NCBI GenBank assembly: GCA_019120335.1
Contig: DWVH01000015.1
Location: 1 to 64,000 of the forward strand
Direction: 5' to 3'
DNA from: Candidatus Enterococcus stercoripullorum
GTDB taxonomy: Bacteria; Bacillota; Bacilli; Lactobacillales; Enterococcaceae
Length of the DNA stretch: 64,000 nt
Part shown: piece after piece, positions 53,883 to 63,643 of the stretch
How positions within the stretch are numbered: position 1 is the stretch's first letter
Layout of the letters: the number at the start of each line of letters is the position of its first letter
Program-made: the position numbers and the translations under genes
The notes under the pieces: model-generated
The model's input: only the letters and a program-made list of their open reading frames with translations
What the model was told of the DNA's origin: nothing
Databases searched by the model: none

Positions 53883-54199
53883 TACTTATCACCTCGTTTG
53901 TACAGTTCAATCATATGACTCATCATGTCTTTCAATAATAATGTCGTCATGAGATGGTCTTGACCATGCATAAGCGTCACACTAAAGGCTAAATCCTCAC
54001 CAGCCGCTTCTTTTTGCAACAAGCTAGTCTGAGCATGATGAGCTTCAACAATACAAGCATTGGCAGCTTCAACTAGTTCTTCTGCTTTTGCATAGTCTCC
54101 TTTTTGAGCAGCAGCCAGTGCCTCCATCATTCGAGAACGTGCATCACCAGCGAATGCAACAATCTCAAAACCTAATAACGTAATTTCCTCTCTGTTCAA
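53882..54199 (-). CDS. lacF: Lactose PTS EIIA component
   Basis: Soluble phosphocarrier, 105 residues, three-helix PTS_IIA lac fold. The phospho-histidine is in [13 protein letters not shown] near residue 79 or 82. The start is a TTG with GGAGG 8 nt upstream, giving [11 protein letters not shown], which matches the lactic-acid-bacterial LacF N-terminus. Confidence 0.95.
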   Translation of the reverse strand: MNREEITLLGFEIVAFAGDARSRMMEALAAAQKGDYAKAEELVEAANACIVEAHHAQTSLLQKEAAGEDLAFSVTLMHGQDHLMTTLLLKDMMSHMIELYKRGDK

Positions 54200-54230
54200 A
54201 ATATGAACCTCCTTTTAAAATTGAATTGAT

Positions 54231-55064
54231 TTACAATAACCGTTGAATATGTAGTACAACATAGAACCTTTCACTGTCATTTACAGGTTCATCAACTAAT
54301 GTTGTGATCATCTCAAAAATCTGACTTCCAATCAGGTAAGCTCTTGGATTCTGGAGCTTGATGTACTGTTCCAAACTAGCAATAGATTCATTTGACTGAT
54401 GAGATCTATCTAAGTAATTCAAAAAATAGGACAAATGGATCATAAAACGATCATAAAAATTGCTATTTTCTTTCGAACGTTTAATCCCATTCTCCGTTAA
54501 GATTTGTTCAACCTCTGCTATAATTTTTTTGCTGATGTCATGTTCTTCACTTGTGGGATGAATGGTTTCACCCTTTGCATTAATTAAGTGAAGGGCAATT
54601 CTTCCAATCTCATCATTGGGAAAATCTTTTAGCAACTTTTCACGAAATATAGCTAAGGCTTCACGCGCCATGTTATATTCCAATGGATATTCGGATGAAA
54701 TATTGGGCAGCTTACTTTCTTGATAAGTATTCTTTAGAACCGCCTGATATGCACAATAGATATGATCTGTCAGTGTCACATAGAGATATTCTTGTACAGG
54801 ATAATGATACGTTGCTACTAGATGATTGATAACTGTGTAGGTTGCCGAAATAAAATCTAAGGGAATATCTTTTAATAAGGTTAGAAAGCTTTCTTTGGCC
54901 TCATCATTTTTTAGCGAAAAGATATTCTCTATCTTATCCTTAACAATCAAATCTCCCTTTTTCTTTTGAAAGGTTATACCTAATCCCATCACGACTGCCT
55001 GTTCCCCATGTTCATTTTTTACCAGAGCAGCGTTATTATTTAATGACTGTATAATCCTAAACAT
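54231..55064 (-). CDS. lacT: Transcription antiterminator LacT (BglG family)
   Basis: A 277-residue RNA-binding regulator. The N-terminal co-antiterminator domain (residues 1-55, starting MFRIIQSLNNNAALVKNEHG) is followed by two PRD domains with phosphorylatable histidines (TYHYPVQEYLYV and GRIALHLINAK in PRD1/PRD2 positions). It binds its RAT target to prevent a terminator, and that target is directly upstream (55138-55167). It is the first gene of lacTFEG. Confidence 0.93.
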   Translation of the reverse strand: MFRIIQSLNNNAALVKNEHGEQAVVMGLGITFQKKKGDLIVKDKIENIFSLKNDEAKESFLTLLKDIPLDFISATYTVINHLVATYHYPVQEYLYVTLTDHIYCAYQAVLKNTYQESKLPNISSEYPLEYNMAREALAIFREKLLKDFPNDEIGRIALHLINAKGETIHPTSEEHDISKKIIAEVEQILTENGIKRSKENSNFYDRFMIHLSYFLNYLDRSHQSNESIASLEQYIKLQNPRAYLIGSQIFEMITTLVDEPVNDSERFYVVLHIQRLL

Positions 55065-55092
55065 AAAACCCTCCTATATTTTTAAGCAAAAA

Positions 55093-55142
55093 AGACTACA
55101 AACAAACCGAGAACATTCTACTCCCAAATCCATTTGTAGTCT
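55093..55142 (-). terminator. LacT-controlled leader terminator
   Basis: AGACTACAAA and TTTGTAGTCT (55133-55142 and 55093-55102 on the minus transcript) form a 10-bp stem followed by T residues, 29 nt before lacT. Its 5' arm overlaps the RAT sequence, the standard layout for BglG-type antitermination. Confidence 0.85.
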
Positions 55143-55167
55143 TGCCTAATCGAATTAGTTACAATCC
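55138..55167 (-). promoter_or_regulatory. RAT antiterminator target of LacT
   Basis: On the minus strand the 30-nt site opens with GGATTGTAACT and closes with AGGCAAGACT around a short A/T-rich loop, matching the ribonucleic antiterminator layout of bgl/lac-type leaders. It overlaps the terminator stem, so the two folds are mutually exclusive. Confidence 0.85.
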
Positions 55168-55192
55168 ACTCTATATTCTTGCTGATAAGATT

Positions 55193-55228
55193 ATTATAGC
55201 ATATCCTTAGAAAATGTAAACCCTTTCT
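55193..55228 (-). promoter_or_regulatory. Internal lacTFEG promoter with cre-like site
   Basis: Minus strand TTTACA (55215-55220), a 16-nt spacer and TATAAT (55193-55198). The plus-strand 14-mer TGTAAACCCTTTCT (55215-55228) matches the CcpA cre consensus with one deviation and covers the -35 box, so glucose repression at this promoter is likely. Confidence 0.7.
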
Positions 55229-55242
55229 TTTGAGAAAAATGG

Positions 55243-56232
55243 TTATTTTTTATAAAATTTTTCTACCCAGGATGTTGCAGTTTGAGACAAGACGGCATCA
55301 AGTCCCTCAATATTTTCACGACCAACAGTTCGTAACCATTCGCGGGCTGCTTCTTCTCCTTTTTCAATATATACTGGCACAACACCTGCCCATGTTGCAC
55401 GACCACAGAGAACACCATTAAATTTAGCACCTGATTCATGTGCAAACACTAGTGTATCTTGGAAGAGTTTAGCAGAAACACCTGCACTTAGATAAATATA
55501 TGGCAAATGAGTTGATGCTTCTTGTTGATGGAAATATTCGGCTGCTTCTTCTTTTGTATAAACGACTTTCCCTGTTCCAAACCCTTCTACAAAATTCATA
55601 TTCACAGGTACTTCTACCTTGAGAACATCTACTCCAAAACGTTCATCAGAAAAGACTTTCATGGCTTCATTTACTTTTCTAGGTTTAACTTTAGCAAACT
55701 CTACACTAGCATTGTCTTCAATCGTTTCATCGTAGCTCAAAATTTCCAAGAAGAATGGCAAACCTTCTGCCTGACATTCTGAACCTAAGCGTTCGATATA
55801 AGCATGTTTTTGAAGATTGACATATTGGTCACCATCAACGTCATAGTAAAGTAGAAACTTAATGGCATCTGCCCCCTCTTCTTTTAATCGTTTTACAGAC
55901 CACTCTACTAGGCAATCTGGCAAACGACTAGTAGAGCTAGTGTCATAGCCAGTTTTTTCATAGGCCAAAAGCAAGCCACACTGTTCATCACGGGCGCGTG
56001 AAGCTGGTAAGCCAAATTCAGGGTCTAAAAGAATAGAAGAAGAAAACTGTGTTAGTTCTTCAGAAACTAGAGTTTTTAGTTCTTCCATCTGCTCCACAGT
56101 AGGTTCTTCTGCCTGATGTTTTGCCATCATTTTTTTCAAGGCTCCACGTTGGTCGAAGGCAAGAGCTGAAATGACTCTTGCATCATTGCTGACTTTTTCC
56201 ATATATTTTCTTTTTTCTGCTGTTAATACCAT
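55243..56232 (-). CDS. lacD: Tagatose-1,6-bisphosphate aldolase
   Basis: Class I aldolase (329 residues) cleaving tagatose-1,6-bisphosphate to dihydroxyacetone phosphate and glyceraldehyde-3-phosphate. Visible are [10 protein letters not shown], the [11 protein letters not shown] strand carrying the probable Schiff-base lysine, and [14 protein letters not shown]. The ATG at 56232 has AGGAGG 6 nt upstream and lies 1 nt after the lacC stop. Confidence 0.95.
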   Translation of the reverse strand: MVLTAEKRKYMEKVSNDARVISALAFDQRGALKKMMAKHQAEEPTVEQMEELKTLVSEELTQFSSSILLDPEFGLPASRARDEQCGLLLAYEKTGYDTSSTSRLPDCLVEWSVKRLKEEGADAIKFLLYYDVDGDQYVNLQKHAYIERLGSECQAEGLPFFLEILSYDETIEDNASVEFAKVKPRKVNEAMKVFSDERFGVDVLKVEVPVNMNFVEGFGTGKVVYTKEEAAEYFHQQEASTHLPYIYLSAGVSAKLFQDTLVFAHESGAKFNGVLCGRATWAGVVPVYIEKGEEAAREWLRTVGRENIEGLDAVLSQTATSWVEKFYKK

Positions 56233-56233
56233 C

Positions 56234-57166
56234 TTAAACCTCCTCGACTTCAATTTGAGAATACAATACTTCTGAATGTTCTAAGTTGACATAACCTGTC
56301 TGTTCTTCTTGAGCATTTAACATGCCCAAAACATTTGCATTTTTTAGTAGTCCTACATCAGGCAATGCATGTGCCAAACTCGCTGCAATACCTGCAACGG
56401 TTGAATCACCCGAACCTACTGGATTAACGACATTTATTTCTGGAATTTTAACACGATAGAACTTGTCATTGTGCTTAGCAAAAGCTCCCTTTGCACCCAA
56501 GGATACGACTATCCATTCAATTCCTTGGAATAATTGACCAGATAGAACTGATTTCAATTCTTGAATATCATCTGTGATATTTTTGCCAATTAACTGTGAT
56601 AACTCTTCTGTATTAGGCTTAATAACCGTCGGCTTCTGCTGGCTTTCTAAAACTTTTTTCAGTGCCTCACCAGAACAGTCCAAAACAACAGCTACATCGC
56701 ATTGTTTACAAAGTTCTACAATCTCTACATAATAATTGCTAGCAAGTCCCTTAGGCAAACTTCCTGAAATAACAACAACCTCTACATTGTTCAGAATAAT
56801 TTCTAGATGTTCGATAAAATTCAAGGCTTCATGTTCTTGGATAGTTGGTCCTTGTTCTAAAATCTCTGTCTGTTGACCATCGTGAAGCACCGCAATACAG
56901 TTACGTGTTTCGTTCCCAATTTCCACAAAGGAATTTTTAATATCATTTCGAGTAAGTTGTTTCTTTACATAACTTCCAATCTCACCGCCAATAAAGCCTG
57001 TTGCTACAACATCTTCACCGACTTGTTTCAAAACCCGTGTGACATTGAGCCCTTTGCCACCAGCTGTTTTTTGAACTTTTTCTACTCGATTGACCGTATC
57101 CAAATGAAAGGTATCCAATTGATAGGCAATATCAACCGACGGATTTAAAGTAATCGTCAAAATCAT
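56234..57166 (-). CDS. lacC: Tagatose-6-phosphate kinase
   Basis: PfkB-family kinase, 310 residues, phosphorylating tagatose-6-[21 protein letters not shown] near residue 33 and the catalytic [16 protein letters not shown] near residue 250 are the two PfkB signatures. It lies 9 nt after lacB, with TAGGAGG upstream. Confidence 0.95.
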   Translation of the reverse strand: MILTITLNPSVDIAYQLDTFHLDTVNRVEKVQKTAGGKGLNVTRVLKQVGEDVVATGFIGGEIGSYVKKQLTRNDIKNSFVEIGNETRNCIAVLHDGQQTEILEQGPTIQEHEALNFIEHLEIILNNVEVVVISGSLPKGLASNYYVEIVELCKQCDVAVVLDCSGEALKKVLESQQKPTVIKPNTEELSQLIGKNITDDIQELKSVLSGQLFQGIEWIVVSLGAKGAFAKHNDKFYRVKIPEINVVNPVGSGDSTVAGIAASLAHALPDVGLLKNANVLGMLNAQEEQTGYVNLEHSEVLYSQIEVEEV

Positions 57167-57175
57167 GTGAGCCTC

Positions 57176-57694
<519 letters not shown>

Positions 57695-57717
57695 TTATTC
57701 TCCTTTGTCTACAGCAA

Positions 57718-58140
57718 TTAGCACATTTTATTTAGCATATCGATACGAATTTGGTGACGGCCGCCATCATACTTACCTTCAATAAATCCTTTAACGATAT
57801 TTTTAGCAATTCCTTCTCCTACAATCTCACTACCGATTGTAATAATACGCGAATTGTTGTGTCCTCTTGTCATATAGGCAGAACGTTCGTCTGAAACTTC
57901 TGCAGCGATCATACCTTTAACTTTAGTTGCGGTCATAAATGGGCCAACTCCATAAGCATCAATCACAATGCCTAGATTTTCTTCCTCTTGATTGACTGCT
58001 GCAACTACCGCCAAAGTTGTATCAACAAAATCACTTCCATCACTGACATCTTTAAAGTCATATGATTTTTCTTGTAAATAATTTTTAATAAGGTCTTTTA
58101 GTTTTGAGCCCGCTGGATCAGCACCGATAATGATTGTCAT
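57718..58140 (-). CDS. lacA: Galactose-6-phosphate isomerase subunit LacA
   Basis: Partner subunit, 140 residues, starting [20 protein letters not shown]. It carries the RpiB fold but has [10 protein letters not shown] where LacB has CGTGVG, the expected split of active-site residues. AGGAG lies upstream of the ATG at 58140; the longer in-frame extension runs into the promoter. First structural gene of the operon. Confidence 0.93.
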   Translation of the reverse strand: MTIIIGADPAGSKLKDLIKNYLQEKSYDFKDVSDGSDFVDTTLAVVAAVNQEEENLGIVIDAYGVGPFMTATKVKGMIAAEVSDERSAYMTRGHNNSRIITIGSEIVGEGIAKNIVKGFIEGKYDGGRHQIRIDMLNKMC

Positions 58141-58208
58141 AACCTCTCTCCTAACAAAAATATAAAGTTGTAGCCATATGTGGCAAAAAATCTTTGTTTT
58201 GCAAAACT

Positions 58209-58268
58209 TAGAAAAAGCGTTTTCGCTTTTTATGTTTAAATTATACAATCAAACAAACATAAAGTCAA
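58209..58268 (-). promoter_or_regulatory. lacA promoter with probable LacR and CcpA sites
   Basis: Minus strand TTGACT (58263-58268), a 17-nt spacer and TATAAT (58240-58245). An inverted repeat ATGTTT (58232-58237) / AAACAT (58255-58260) brackets the -10, a likely LacR operator. Just downstream AAAAGCG-TTTT-CGCTTTT (about 58213-58230) is a palindrome that is cre-like and also hairpin-forming. Confidence 0.65.
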
Positions 58269-58301
58269 CACATTTTGCTTATTTTTTTCGTATACAAACA
58301 A

Positions 58302-58327
58302 AAAACCAACATTTTGCTGTTGGTTTT
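58302..58327 (-). terminator. Terminator after lacR
   Basis: AAAACCAACA (58302-58311) and TGTTGGTTTT (58318-58327) with a 6-nt loop, followed by T residues on the minus strand, just after the lacR stop. It separates lacR from lacABCD. Confidence 0.8.
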
Positions 58328-58334
58328 GATAATT

Positions 58335-59102
58335 TTATAATTTTGTTGAAATAATTTCAATGTGGTTATGTAATAATTGGTAGTTTTCATCATTCGCATT
58401 CATATCTGTCACTAGTGCTGTCAAATCATTCAAATCACAAAAAGAAGTAAAATCATCTTTTCCAATTTTCGAGGCATCTAGCAGTAGATATTTTTCTAAA
58501 GAATGTTTAATAGCAATATTTTGCGTATAGGCTTCAGCTAGGGTGGAAGTCATGACATCACTCCCTTTAAGCCCGTTACCTGAAAAGAAAATCTTGCTGA
58601 ATCGCAGTTTTTCTAAACTTGTATTGGTAATTTCTCCTACAAACGATTCTGTCACTTGGCGATATTCTCCTCCAAGGAGAAAGACTTGAAAATCTTCTGT
58701 CTTCTTTTGTGATAAGATGGTAAAAACAGGCATACAGTTTGTGATGACAGTTAGACGAGGATTTTTAATGGCTTCAGCCAGAAAGGCCACTGTTGTTCCT
58801 GGACCTAAAAATACCGTGTCTCCATCTTCTATCAGTTGTGTTGCCCTTTCTGCTATCTCTTGCTTGGCTTCCTTATTTTGAATATGTTTCTCAGAATGAG
58901 AATATTCCCGATATTGAAAAGCCTTATTACTTCTAGCACCGCCATGGATTTTGGTTAGAACTCCTTGCTCTTCCAATTCTATAAAATCACGTCGAACTGT
59001 CATATCAGTAACATTTAGCAATTTAACAATCTCAGAAATTCGTACCGTACCTTTTTTATTTACCAATCGTGTAATTTCTTCTAGTCGTTCTCGTTTATTC
59101 AT
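58335..59102 (-). CDS. lacR: Lactose phosphotransferase system repressor LacR (DeoR family)
   Basis: A 255-residue repressor with an N-terminal DeoR HTH ([20 protein letters not shown]) and a C-terminal sugar-phosphate sensor domain starting near residue 75 ([20 protein letters not shown]). In lactic acid bacteria LacR is released by tagatose-6-P. It is transcribed in the same direction as, and separately from, lacABCD. Confidence 0.93.
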   Translation of the reverse strand: MNKRERLEEITRLVNKKGTVRISEIVKLLNVTDMTVRRDFIELEEQGVLTKIHGGARSNKAFQYREYSHSEKHIQNKEAKQEIAERATQLIEDGDTVFLGPGTTVAFLAEAIKNPRLTVITNCMPVFTILSQKKTEDFQVFLLGGEYRQVTESFVGEITNTSLEKLRFSKIFFSGNGLKGSDVMTSTLAEAYTQNIAIKHSLEKYLLLDASKIGKDDFTSFCDLNDLTALVTDMNANDENYQLLHNHIEIISTKL

Positions 59103-59171
59103 GTTTAATCCTTTGTTGTTTTTTTTACATTATATCAAAAATAAACAAGAATATGTTGGAATTTTGAACAT

Positions 59172-59282
59172 TTAATCAATATTAATGGAAAAATCGTCTG
59201 TCTTGTATTTATCCATATTTAAAACTCTTACGTATTCATCCAACTTCCTCACCGCATTTTCGTATTCTTCGATATTATTCAC
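59172..59282 (-). pseudogene. Probable N-terminal fragment of the gene split by the lac block
   Basis: A 36-codon frame from a GTG at 59282 to TAA at 59172, with a protein-like charged sequence: VNNIEEYENAVRKLDEYVRV then LNMDKYKTDDFSINID. A stop lies directly upstream and no ribosome-binding site is seen, so it is unlikely to be a working gene as it stands. Its KTDD sequence meets the DDYINVP start of the fragment at 48936-49140, on the same strand and in the right order. Confidence is limited by its short length. Confidence 0.45.
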
Positions 59283-59313
59283 TTAATTACAACAAATCGA
59301 GAGTACTTTTTAT

Positions 59314-59372
59314 TTTCGTTAACCTATATTTGCATTTCGGTAAACATAATGGTATAATCTAAACAGGTTAAC
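59314..59372 (+). promoter_or_regulatory. bioY promoter with BirA operator
   Basis: TTGCAT (59330-59335), a 17-nt spacer and TATAAT (59353-59358). Half-sites GTTAACC (59318-59324) and GGTAAACAT (59339-59347), with 16 nt between the hexamer cores, form a BirA-type biotin operator across the -35 box. A further GTTAAC is at 59367-59372. Repression by biotinylated BirA is inferred. Confidence 0.75.
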
Positions 59373-59415
59373 TGATAAGAACATCGTGGTTGACGTAATT
59401 TAAAGGAGAATTTAT

Positions 59416-59967
59416 ATGCAAAATATTCGATTACAAAAACAATTGGTCGCAGCGATTTTTGCCGCAGTGATTGCTGTATTTGCGCAATTTACCATTCCCT
59501 TGCCAATTGTTCCCTTAACGCTACAAACCTTTATTGTTGGTTTAACTGCAACGATTTTAGGACGTAAAGTAGGTAGTCTAGCGGTCATTATCTATCTTGT
59601 TTTAGGTGCGATTGGCCTACCTGTCTATGCCGGTGGTGCGGCTGGTGTAGGTGTCCTTTTTGGTCCATCTGGAGGATATCTATGGGGATTTGTACTATGT
59701 GCATTCATCATCGGAACCATCATCCAAATGAATCCGAAAAGCTTTGTGACCGTACTAGTTGCCAATATAACTGGGTTTGCCACTACATTAATTGTTGGTA
59801 GCATCTGGTTAAAATTTGCGACCGGTATGCCTTTAAATCAAGCCTTTATCGCCGGTTGTGTGAACTTCTTATTACCAGATATGATTAAAGCCATTTGTTC
59901 TGCTGGTATTGGATTTTTGGTATGTCAGAGATTGCCACAACGTTTTTTGAAATTAGTCCAAAATTAG
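59416..59967 (+). CDS. bioY: Biotin ECF transporter S component BioY
   Basis: A 183-residue membrane protein with six hydrophobic helices. Family signatures are FTIPLPIVPLTLQTFIVGL, YLVLGAIGLPVYAGGAAG and GPSGGYLWGFVLCAFIIG. It should work with the EcfA1A2T module of this window. AAAGGAG lies upstream of the ATG. No biotin synthesis genes are nearby, in line with a biotin-scavenging bacterium. Confidence 0.95.
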   Translation: MQNIRLQKQLVAAIFAAVIAVFAQFTIPLPIVPLTLQTFIVGLTATILGRKVGSLAVIIYLVLGAIGLPVYAGGAAGVGVLFGPSGGYLWGFVLCAFIIGTIIQMNPKSFVTVLVANITGFATTLIVGSIWLKFATGMPLNQAFIAGCVNFLLPDMIKAICSAGIGFLVCQRLPQRFLKLVQN

Positions 59968-60006
59968 GTATCTACGCTAGATTCCTTTCTAGTGTATGTA
60001 ATATTT

Positions 60007-60097
60007 AGATGGTTTTCCTATTCTCATTGACCATCTTCCATAATTAGTAAAGCCGAGTACGTTTTTTCCCATTCTTTTCGTACTCGGCTGCTTTTTT
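60007..60097 (+). terminator. Terminator after bioY
   Basis: A weak hairpin AGATGG/CCATCT (60007-60036) is followed by a strong one: AGCCGAGTACG (60051-60061) and CGTACTCGGCT (60079-60089), a perfect 11-bp stem, then GC and six T residues. Positions 60098-60195 hold nothing recognisable. Confidence 0.85.
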
Positions 60098-60195
60098 CTA
60101 TTCAAAAAAATGTAAATAAAGTAGATTTTCCAATGATTTAGATTCTCTTAGTTGTTCAACGTTCGCTAAACACTAGGCTAACTTGGCCTTATTTA

Positions 60196-60600
60196 TTAAC
60201 AAGTACCTGAAGTAGTATTCGTTTTGCCTTCATAATCGGCAGGGTTAACCCGTCTAACTTCGATATTGTTGGCTAAAATGCCACTATCTGAACGTAATTG
60301 CAAGGCATGATAGACAGGTTCAACGACTACGCGGACTTCATTATCTAATAACATTTCCGATCTTGACTTCATATAAACTTTGCCAAGCGGGGTTTCATGT
60401 ACATGATCATAGACCGCTAATTTTTCTTGGTCAAAATCACCTGGAACAAACAAGAAACGAAAACTTGAATATAATTGACAACTGGCAGCACTATCGACAA
60501 ATGGTCCTGTCGCATCTTCATAGTCAAGCAAGATATAATCACCGTCTTGCATTTTCATTTGTAATTTTTCGATTGCTTCTGGCGTTAAGATTAGTTTCAT
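60196..60600 (-). CDS. HesB/IscA-like iron-sulfur cluster biosynthesis family protein
   Basis: A 134-residue cytosolic protein with the HesB-like beta fold: MKLILTPEAIEKLQMKM at the N-terminus and a C-terminal YHALQLRSDSGILANNIEVR strand. It lacks the CGC motif of true A-type carriers; its only cysteines are in the middle (SCQLY) and at the C-terminus. A function in Fe-S assembly is therefore uncertain. The ATG at 60600 follows GAGGTGAGG; a GTG three codons upstream overlaps it. Confidence 0.7.
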   Translation of the reverse strand: MKLILTPEAIEKLQMKMQDGDYILLDYEDATGPFVDSAASCQLYSSFRFLFVPGDFDQEKLAVYDHVHETPLGKVYMKSRSEMLLDNEVRVVVEPVYHALQLRSDSGILANNIEVRRVNPADYEGKTNTTSGTC

Positions 60601-60649
60601 TTTCCTCACCTCGCTTCTATTCTAGCACATTTTCTACGTTAAAGCTGTT

Positions 60650-60678
60650 TTGACGACTTAAAGCGCTTTTGTTACAAT
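60650..60678 (+). promoter_or_regulatory. Promoter of the YueI-family gene
   Basis: TTGACG (60650-60655), a 17-nt spacer and TACAAT (60673-60678). The spacer contains the palindrome AAAGCGCTTT, which could bind CcpA but matches cre only partly. Confidence 0.65.
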
Positions 60679-60704
60679 AGGAAAAAACGAAAGGAAGGAA
60701 TAAT

Positions 60705-61145
60705 ATGAGCGATTCTTTGCAGCAACATTTAGATAAATCCATGTATGGCGCACCGAAAATCAATCCAGAAGAACAAGCAAAATATCTAGGGACTTTTAGA
60801 GAACGTTGCTTGCTTTCCATGACCAAAAGTGAAATGCAAAATCCCGAACTACAAGCAACTCTAAAAAGTCATCTAGCAGAATTTAAAGGCTACAAAGCGT
60901 TATTAAATGCGAAATTGCCCGAAAGTCTGCAAGCGACCTATATTACCATTCTCAGTCAAGCTCAAATCCCATTCACCGTCACCGAGTCAAGTCAGCCTTG
61001 TAATGAGGATAGTATCGGCTTGTTAATCGTGGATAGTCAGGCAGTCAACGAAGCAATCATTGATATTGCTGAAAAATATCCATCAAACACAAAAGAGCCT
61101 ACACCCAAAAAACATGAATCTTTTTGGCATAAGCTCTTTTCATAA
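60705..61145 (+). CDS. YueI-family protein of unknown function
   Basis: A 146-residue cytosolic protein of the DUF1694/YueI type found in Firmicutes. Typical features are the N-terminal GAPKINPEEQAKYLGTFRER, a central KGYKALLNAKLPESLQ and a SIGLLIVDSQAVN segment. No catalytic motif is evident and the function is unknown. AAAGGAAGG precedes the ATG. Monocistronic. Confidence 0.8.
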   Translation: MSDSLQQHLDKSMYGAPKINPEEQAKYLGTFRERCLLSMTKSEMQNPELQATLKSHLAEFKGYKALLNAKLPESLQATYITILSQAQIPFTVTESSQPCNEDSIGLLIVDSQAVNEAIIDIAEKYPSNTKEPTPKKHESFWHKLFS

Positions 61146-61173
61146 GGTTCGCCAATCAAATTGGGCGAGCCTT
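61144..61173. terminator. Bidirectional terminator between yueI-type gene and gshF
   Basis: AAGGTTCGCC (61144-61153) and GGGCGAGCCTT (61163-61173) pair with one G-U and are followed by T residues on the plus strand. It ends two convergent genes. Confidence 0.8.
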
Positions 61174-63432
61174 TTATATTTTCAAGGTTGGAAATAGCAG
61201 CTTCAACACTTCTAAGGTTAAACGACGGCCTTTTCCTTTATAGGGATAGGCGTGCATATGCATAGCAGGGTTGAAATTCGCCTCAATAATCCCATAAGCG
61301 TCTGGCGCAGTGGCACTTTGATGATAATCTGGAATAATTAAATCAATGCCTGAAATTTTCGCTCCCAATGCTTCGACTGCTTGAGCGGCAATTTGCTTAT
61401 AATCATCCGGAATTTCATCGGTCATATCAATCGAATCGCCACCTGTAGAGATATTGGAATTTTCTCTTAACCAAGCTATGACATCCTTTGGCAAGACTGT
61501 TTCAAAATCATATCCCTGTTCTTTAAGCATCAGCGCTTCGATATCGCCTAACTGAATCTTTTCTAATGGATAACGATGATGCGTGCCGCGTAAAATATCT
61601 TGGTTTTTTTGTTCAACTAATTCACGAATAGTGTGTACCCCATCGCCTTTGACATTTGCTGGCACCCGCAACATGATAGCCTTGGTCTGACCATTAATCA
61701 CAAAGAAACGATATTCAGTACCGGCAAAATATTCTTCTACCAAAACATCGATATCTTCTTTAAAAGCAATTTCTAAAGCTTTTTGATAATCCGCTTGACT
61801 CATCGCCTCTTTAAAAATCGTAATTCCTAGCCCGTAGTTGGTACTCTTAGGCTTAATCACTACTTTTCCTTGCGCATATTTAGGGTAATCTCTTAAGGCA
61901 CTGGCTAAATCTTGGTATTCCGCACCTTGAGGGACTCTAAAATGAGAAGCAGCAAGCACTTTTTTCGTTACCACTTTATTTTCCATGATTAATGGGACGA
62001 CATAGTTATCTTTACTGGTCATATTCGCCTTTTTCACATATTCTGTTTGGCCATCGTAAGTTAATTTGATAAACTGATCGACCTCATCCAATACTTCAAC
62101 TGTCACGCCTTTTTGAATGGCATCAAACATCATGATTTGTGTAGATAGTTCCATGTTACGATATCCTGCCAACTGATAAGGATGCGCCCAAGCTTGCTCG
62201 TGATATTGACGTCCTAATTGCGTTGCCAGTTCGTGTTGCGTTTGGTTTTTTAATTTAGTAATGTACTCACTAGCTAGCGTGGCTTGTGGGTGGCGCGCCA
62301 TTTTTTGCCATTTTTTAAGCCATGCTTGTTCTACTGGTAAATCTAACTCTTTGACTAAAGCCACCAATTCATCAATAATGCGAATCACTTCTTCTTGCAA
62401 GGCACTTTCTTTTTCAGGATGCTCCATGGCGACTTGTTGGTTGTATTGCTCGCCAAGTTGTAAAAAGGCATCGACATCACTTGGCGCTTCTTGGGTTAAT
62501 AAATATAATAAGAATACTTGGATAAAAACAAGCTGTTCTTCATTGATACCAATCGCTTCAAAAGGATTTAAGTCCACATTACGTAATTCAATGTAACGAA
62601 TCGCATCTTCTAAATACTCTTCGCCTTTTCCTTGACGCAAACGCACAGCTGAATAGAACTCTTTTTCTTCAATCAATTTTCCTTTCGCAACTAGCTGTTT
62701 TAAATCTTGACAATACTGGTCGAAACTTTCAAAGCTGACTTGAAGGGCTTCTTTGTTTTGATAGCCAGCTTTAGAATTACGAATACTTCGAACATAATCA
62801 TGAGGGGCATCAAATAGACAATAGTTCTTTTCCGGAAGTGGAGAAGCCCCAAATAGATAGGTGTAGACATAACGATAATGTAAGTATTGCTGTGCGAGGT
62901 GCAGATACACTTGCGTACGAAAGGCATCCAAACTCACTGAACTATTTTCTAATTGATGAAGGGTCGTCATGAATTTTTGACCTAACTCGATATTGACATG
63001 AATCCCACTCACCATTTGCTTACGTTTACCATACACCTTTGCCAAATAACGACGGTATAACACATCTTCTTTTGTTTTTAGTTTGGCAATCATAATTTGG
63101 TCTTCATCATCAGGCAAGGCTGGCGGCATACTTAAGGGCCAAAGCATTTCCTCAGGATCCATAGAACGATAAATAACATCATGAATCATTGCCAATTTTC
63201 GCAAAGCTTCTTTTGGACTATTCGTCACTGGTGTAATTAATTCGACCTGTGTTTCGGCAAAATCTGTTTGAATATATGGATGAAAAGTCCGGCTTCCTAA
63301 TGTTTTGGGATGATCGCTTTGTGCTAGATTGCCCACTAAATCGACACGTTGACTTTCCTTTTCCAAGCCAATGCGCATTTCCAATAAAAACGGGCGAATC
63401 GTTTCTTTATGTAAAAGTTCTGAATAAGACAT
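61174..63432 (-). CDS. gshF: Bifunctional glutamate-cysteine ligase / glutathione synthetase GshAB
   Basis: A 752-residue fusion that makes glutathione from glutamate, cysteine and glycine in one protein. The N-terminal domain (to about 480) is a glutamate-cysteine ligase with MRIGLEKESQRVD, GSRTFHPYIQTDFAETQVEL and GIHVNIELG. The C-terminal ATP-grasp domain has VVIKPKSTNYGLGITIF, VEEYFAGTEYRFFVI and ATAPDAYGIIEANFNPAMHM. The ATG at 63432 has GAGGTC upstream; an adjacent GTG is an alternative. Common in enterococci and streptococci. Confidence 0.95.
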   Translation of the reverse strand: MSYSELLHKETIRPFLLEMRIGLEKESQRVDLVGNLAQSDHPKTLGSRTFHPYIQTDFAETQVELITPVTNSPKEALRKLAMIHDVIYRSMDPEEMLWPLSMPPALPDDEDQIMIAKLKTKEDVLYRRYLAKVYGKRKQMVSGIHVNIELGQKFMTTLHQLENSSVSLDAFRTQVYLHLAQQYLHYRYVYTYLFGASPLPEKNYCLFDAPHDYVRSIRNSKAGYQNKEALQVSFESFDQYCQDLKQLVAKGKLIEEKEFYSAVRLRQGKGEEYLEDAIRYIELRNVDLNPFEAIGINEEQLVFIQVFLLYLLTQEAPSDVDAFLQLGEQYNQQVAMEHPEKESALQEEVIRIIDELVALVKELDLPVEQAWLKKWQKMARHPQATLASEYITKLKNQTQHELATQLGRQYHEQAWAHPYQLAGYRNMELSTQIMMFDAIQKGVTVEVLDEVDQFIKLTYDGQTEYVKKANMTSKDNYVVPLIMENKVVTKKVLAASHFRVPQGAEYQDLASALRDYPKYAQGKVVIKPKSTNYGLGITIFKEAMSQADYQKALEIAFKEDIDVLVEEYFAGTEYRFFVINGQTKAIMLRVPANVKGDGVHTIRELVEQKNQDILRGTHHRYPLEKIQLGDIEALMLKEQGYDFETVLPKDVIAWLRENSNISTGGDSIDMTDEIPDDYKQIAAQAVEALGAKISGIDLIIPDYHQSATAPDAYGIIEANFNPAMHMHAYPYKGKGRRLTLEVLKLLFPTLKI

Positions 63433-63461
63433 CACTTGACCTCGTTTTCTATTCGTTTTTT

Positions 63462-63470
63462 TACATTATA
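63462..63470 (-). promoter_or_regulatory. Extended -10 of gshF
   Basis: Minus strand TGTTATAAT (63465 to about 63473) carries the TGn extension before TATAAT, about 33 nt upstream of the start codon. No -35 box is apparent. Confidence 0.45.
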
Positions 63471-63643
63471 ACAAATAGTTTTTCAAAAGCACACCAGACT
63501 GCTCAAAAATCAAAACATTTCGTACTTTTTATAACAAATATGCATCAACTAGCTACTTAATTAAAATTCCACTGTGATATTTGACTAACGGACTTTGAAG
63601 TAGCAAAATATACTTTAGAAACCACAATGGAGGAGAAGGGATT

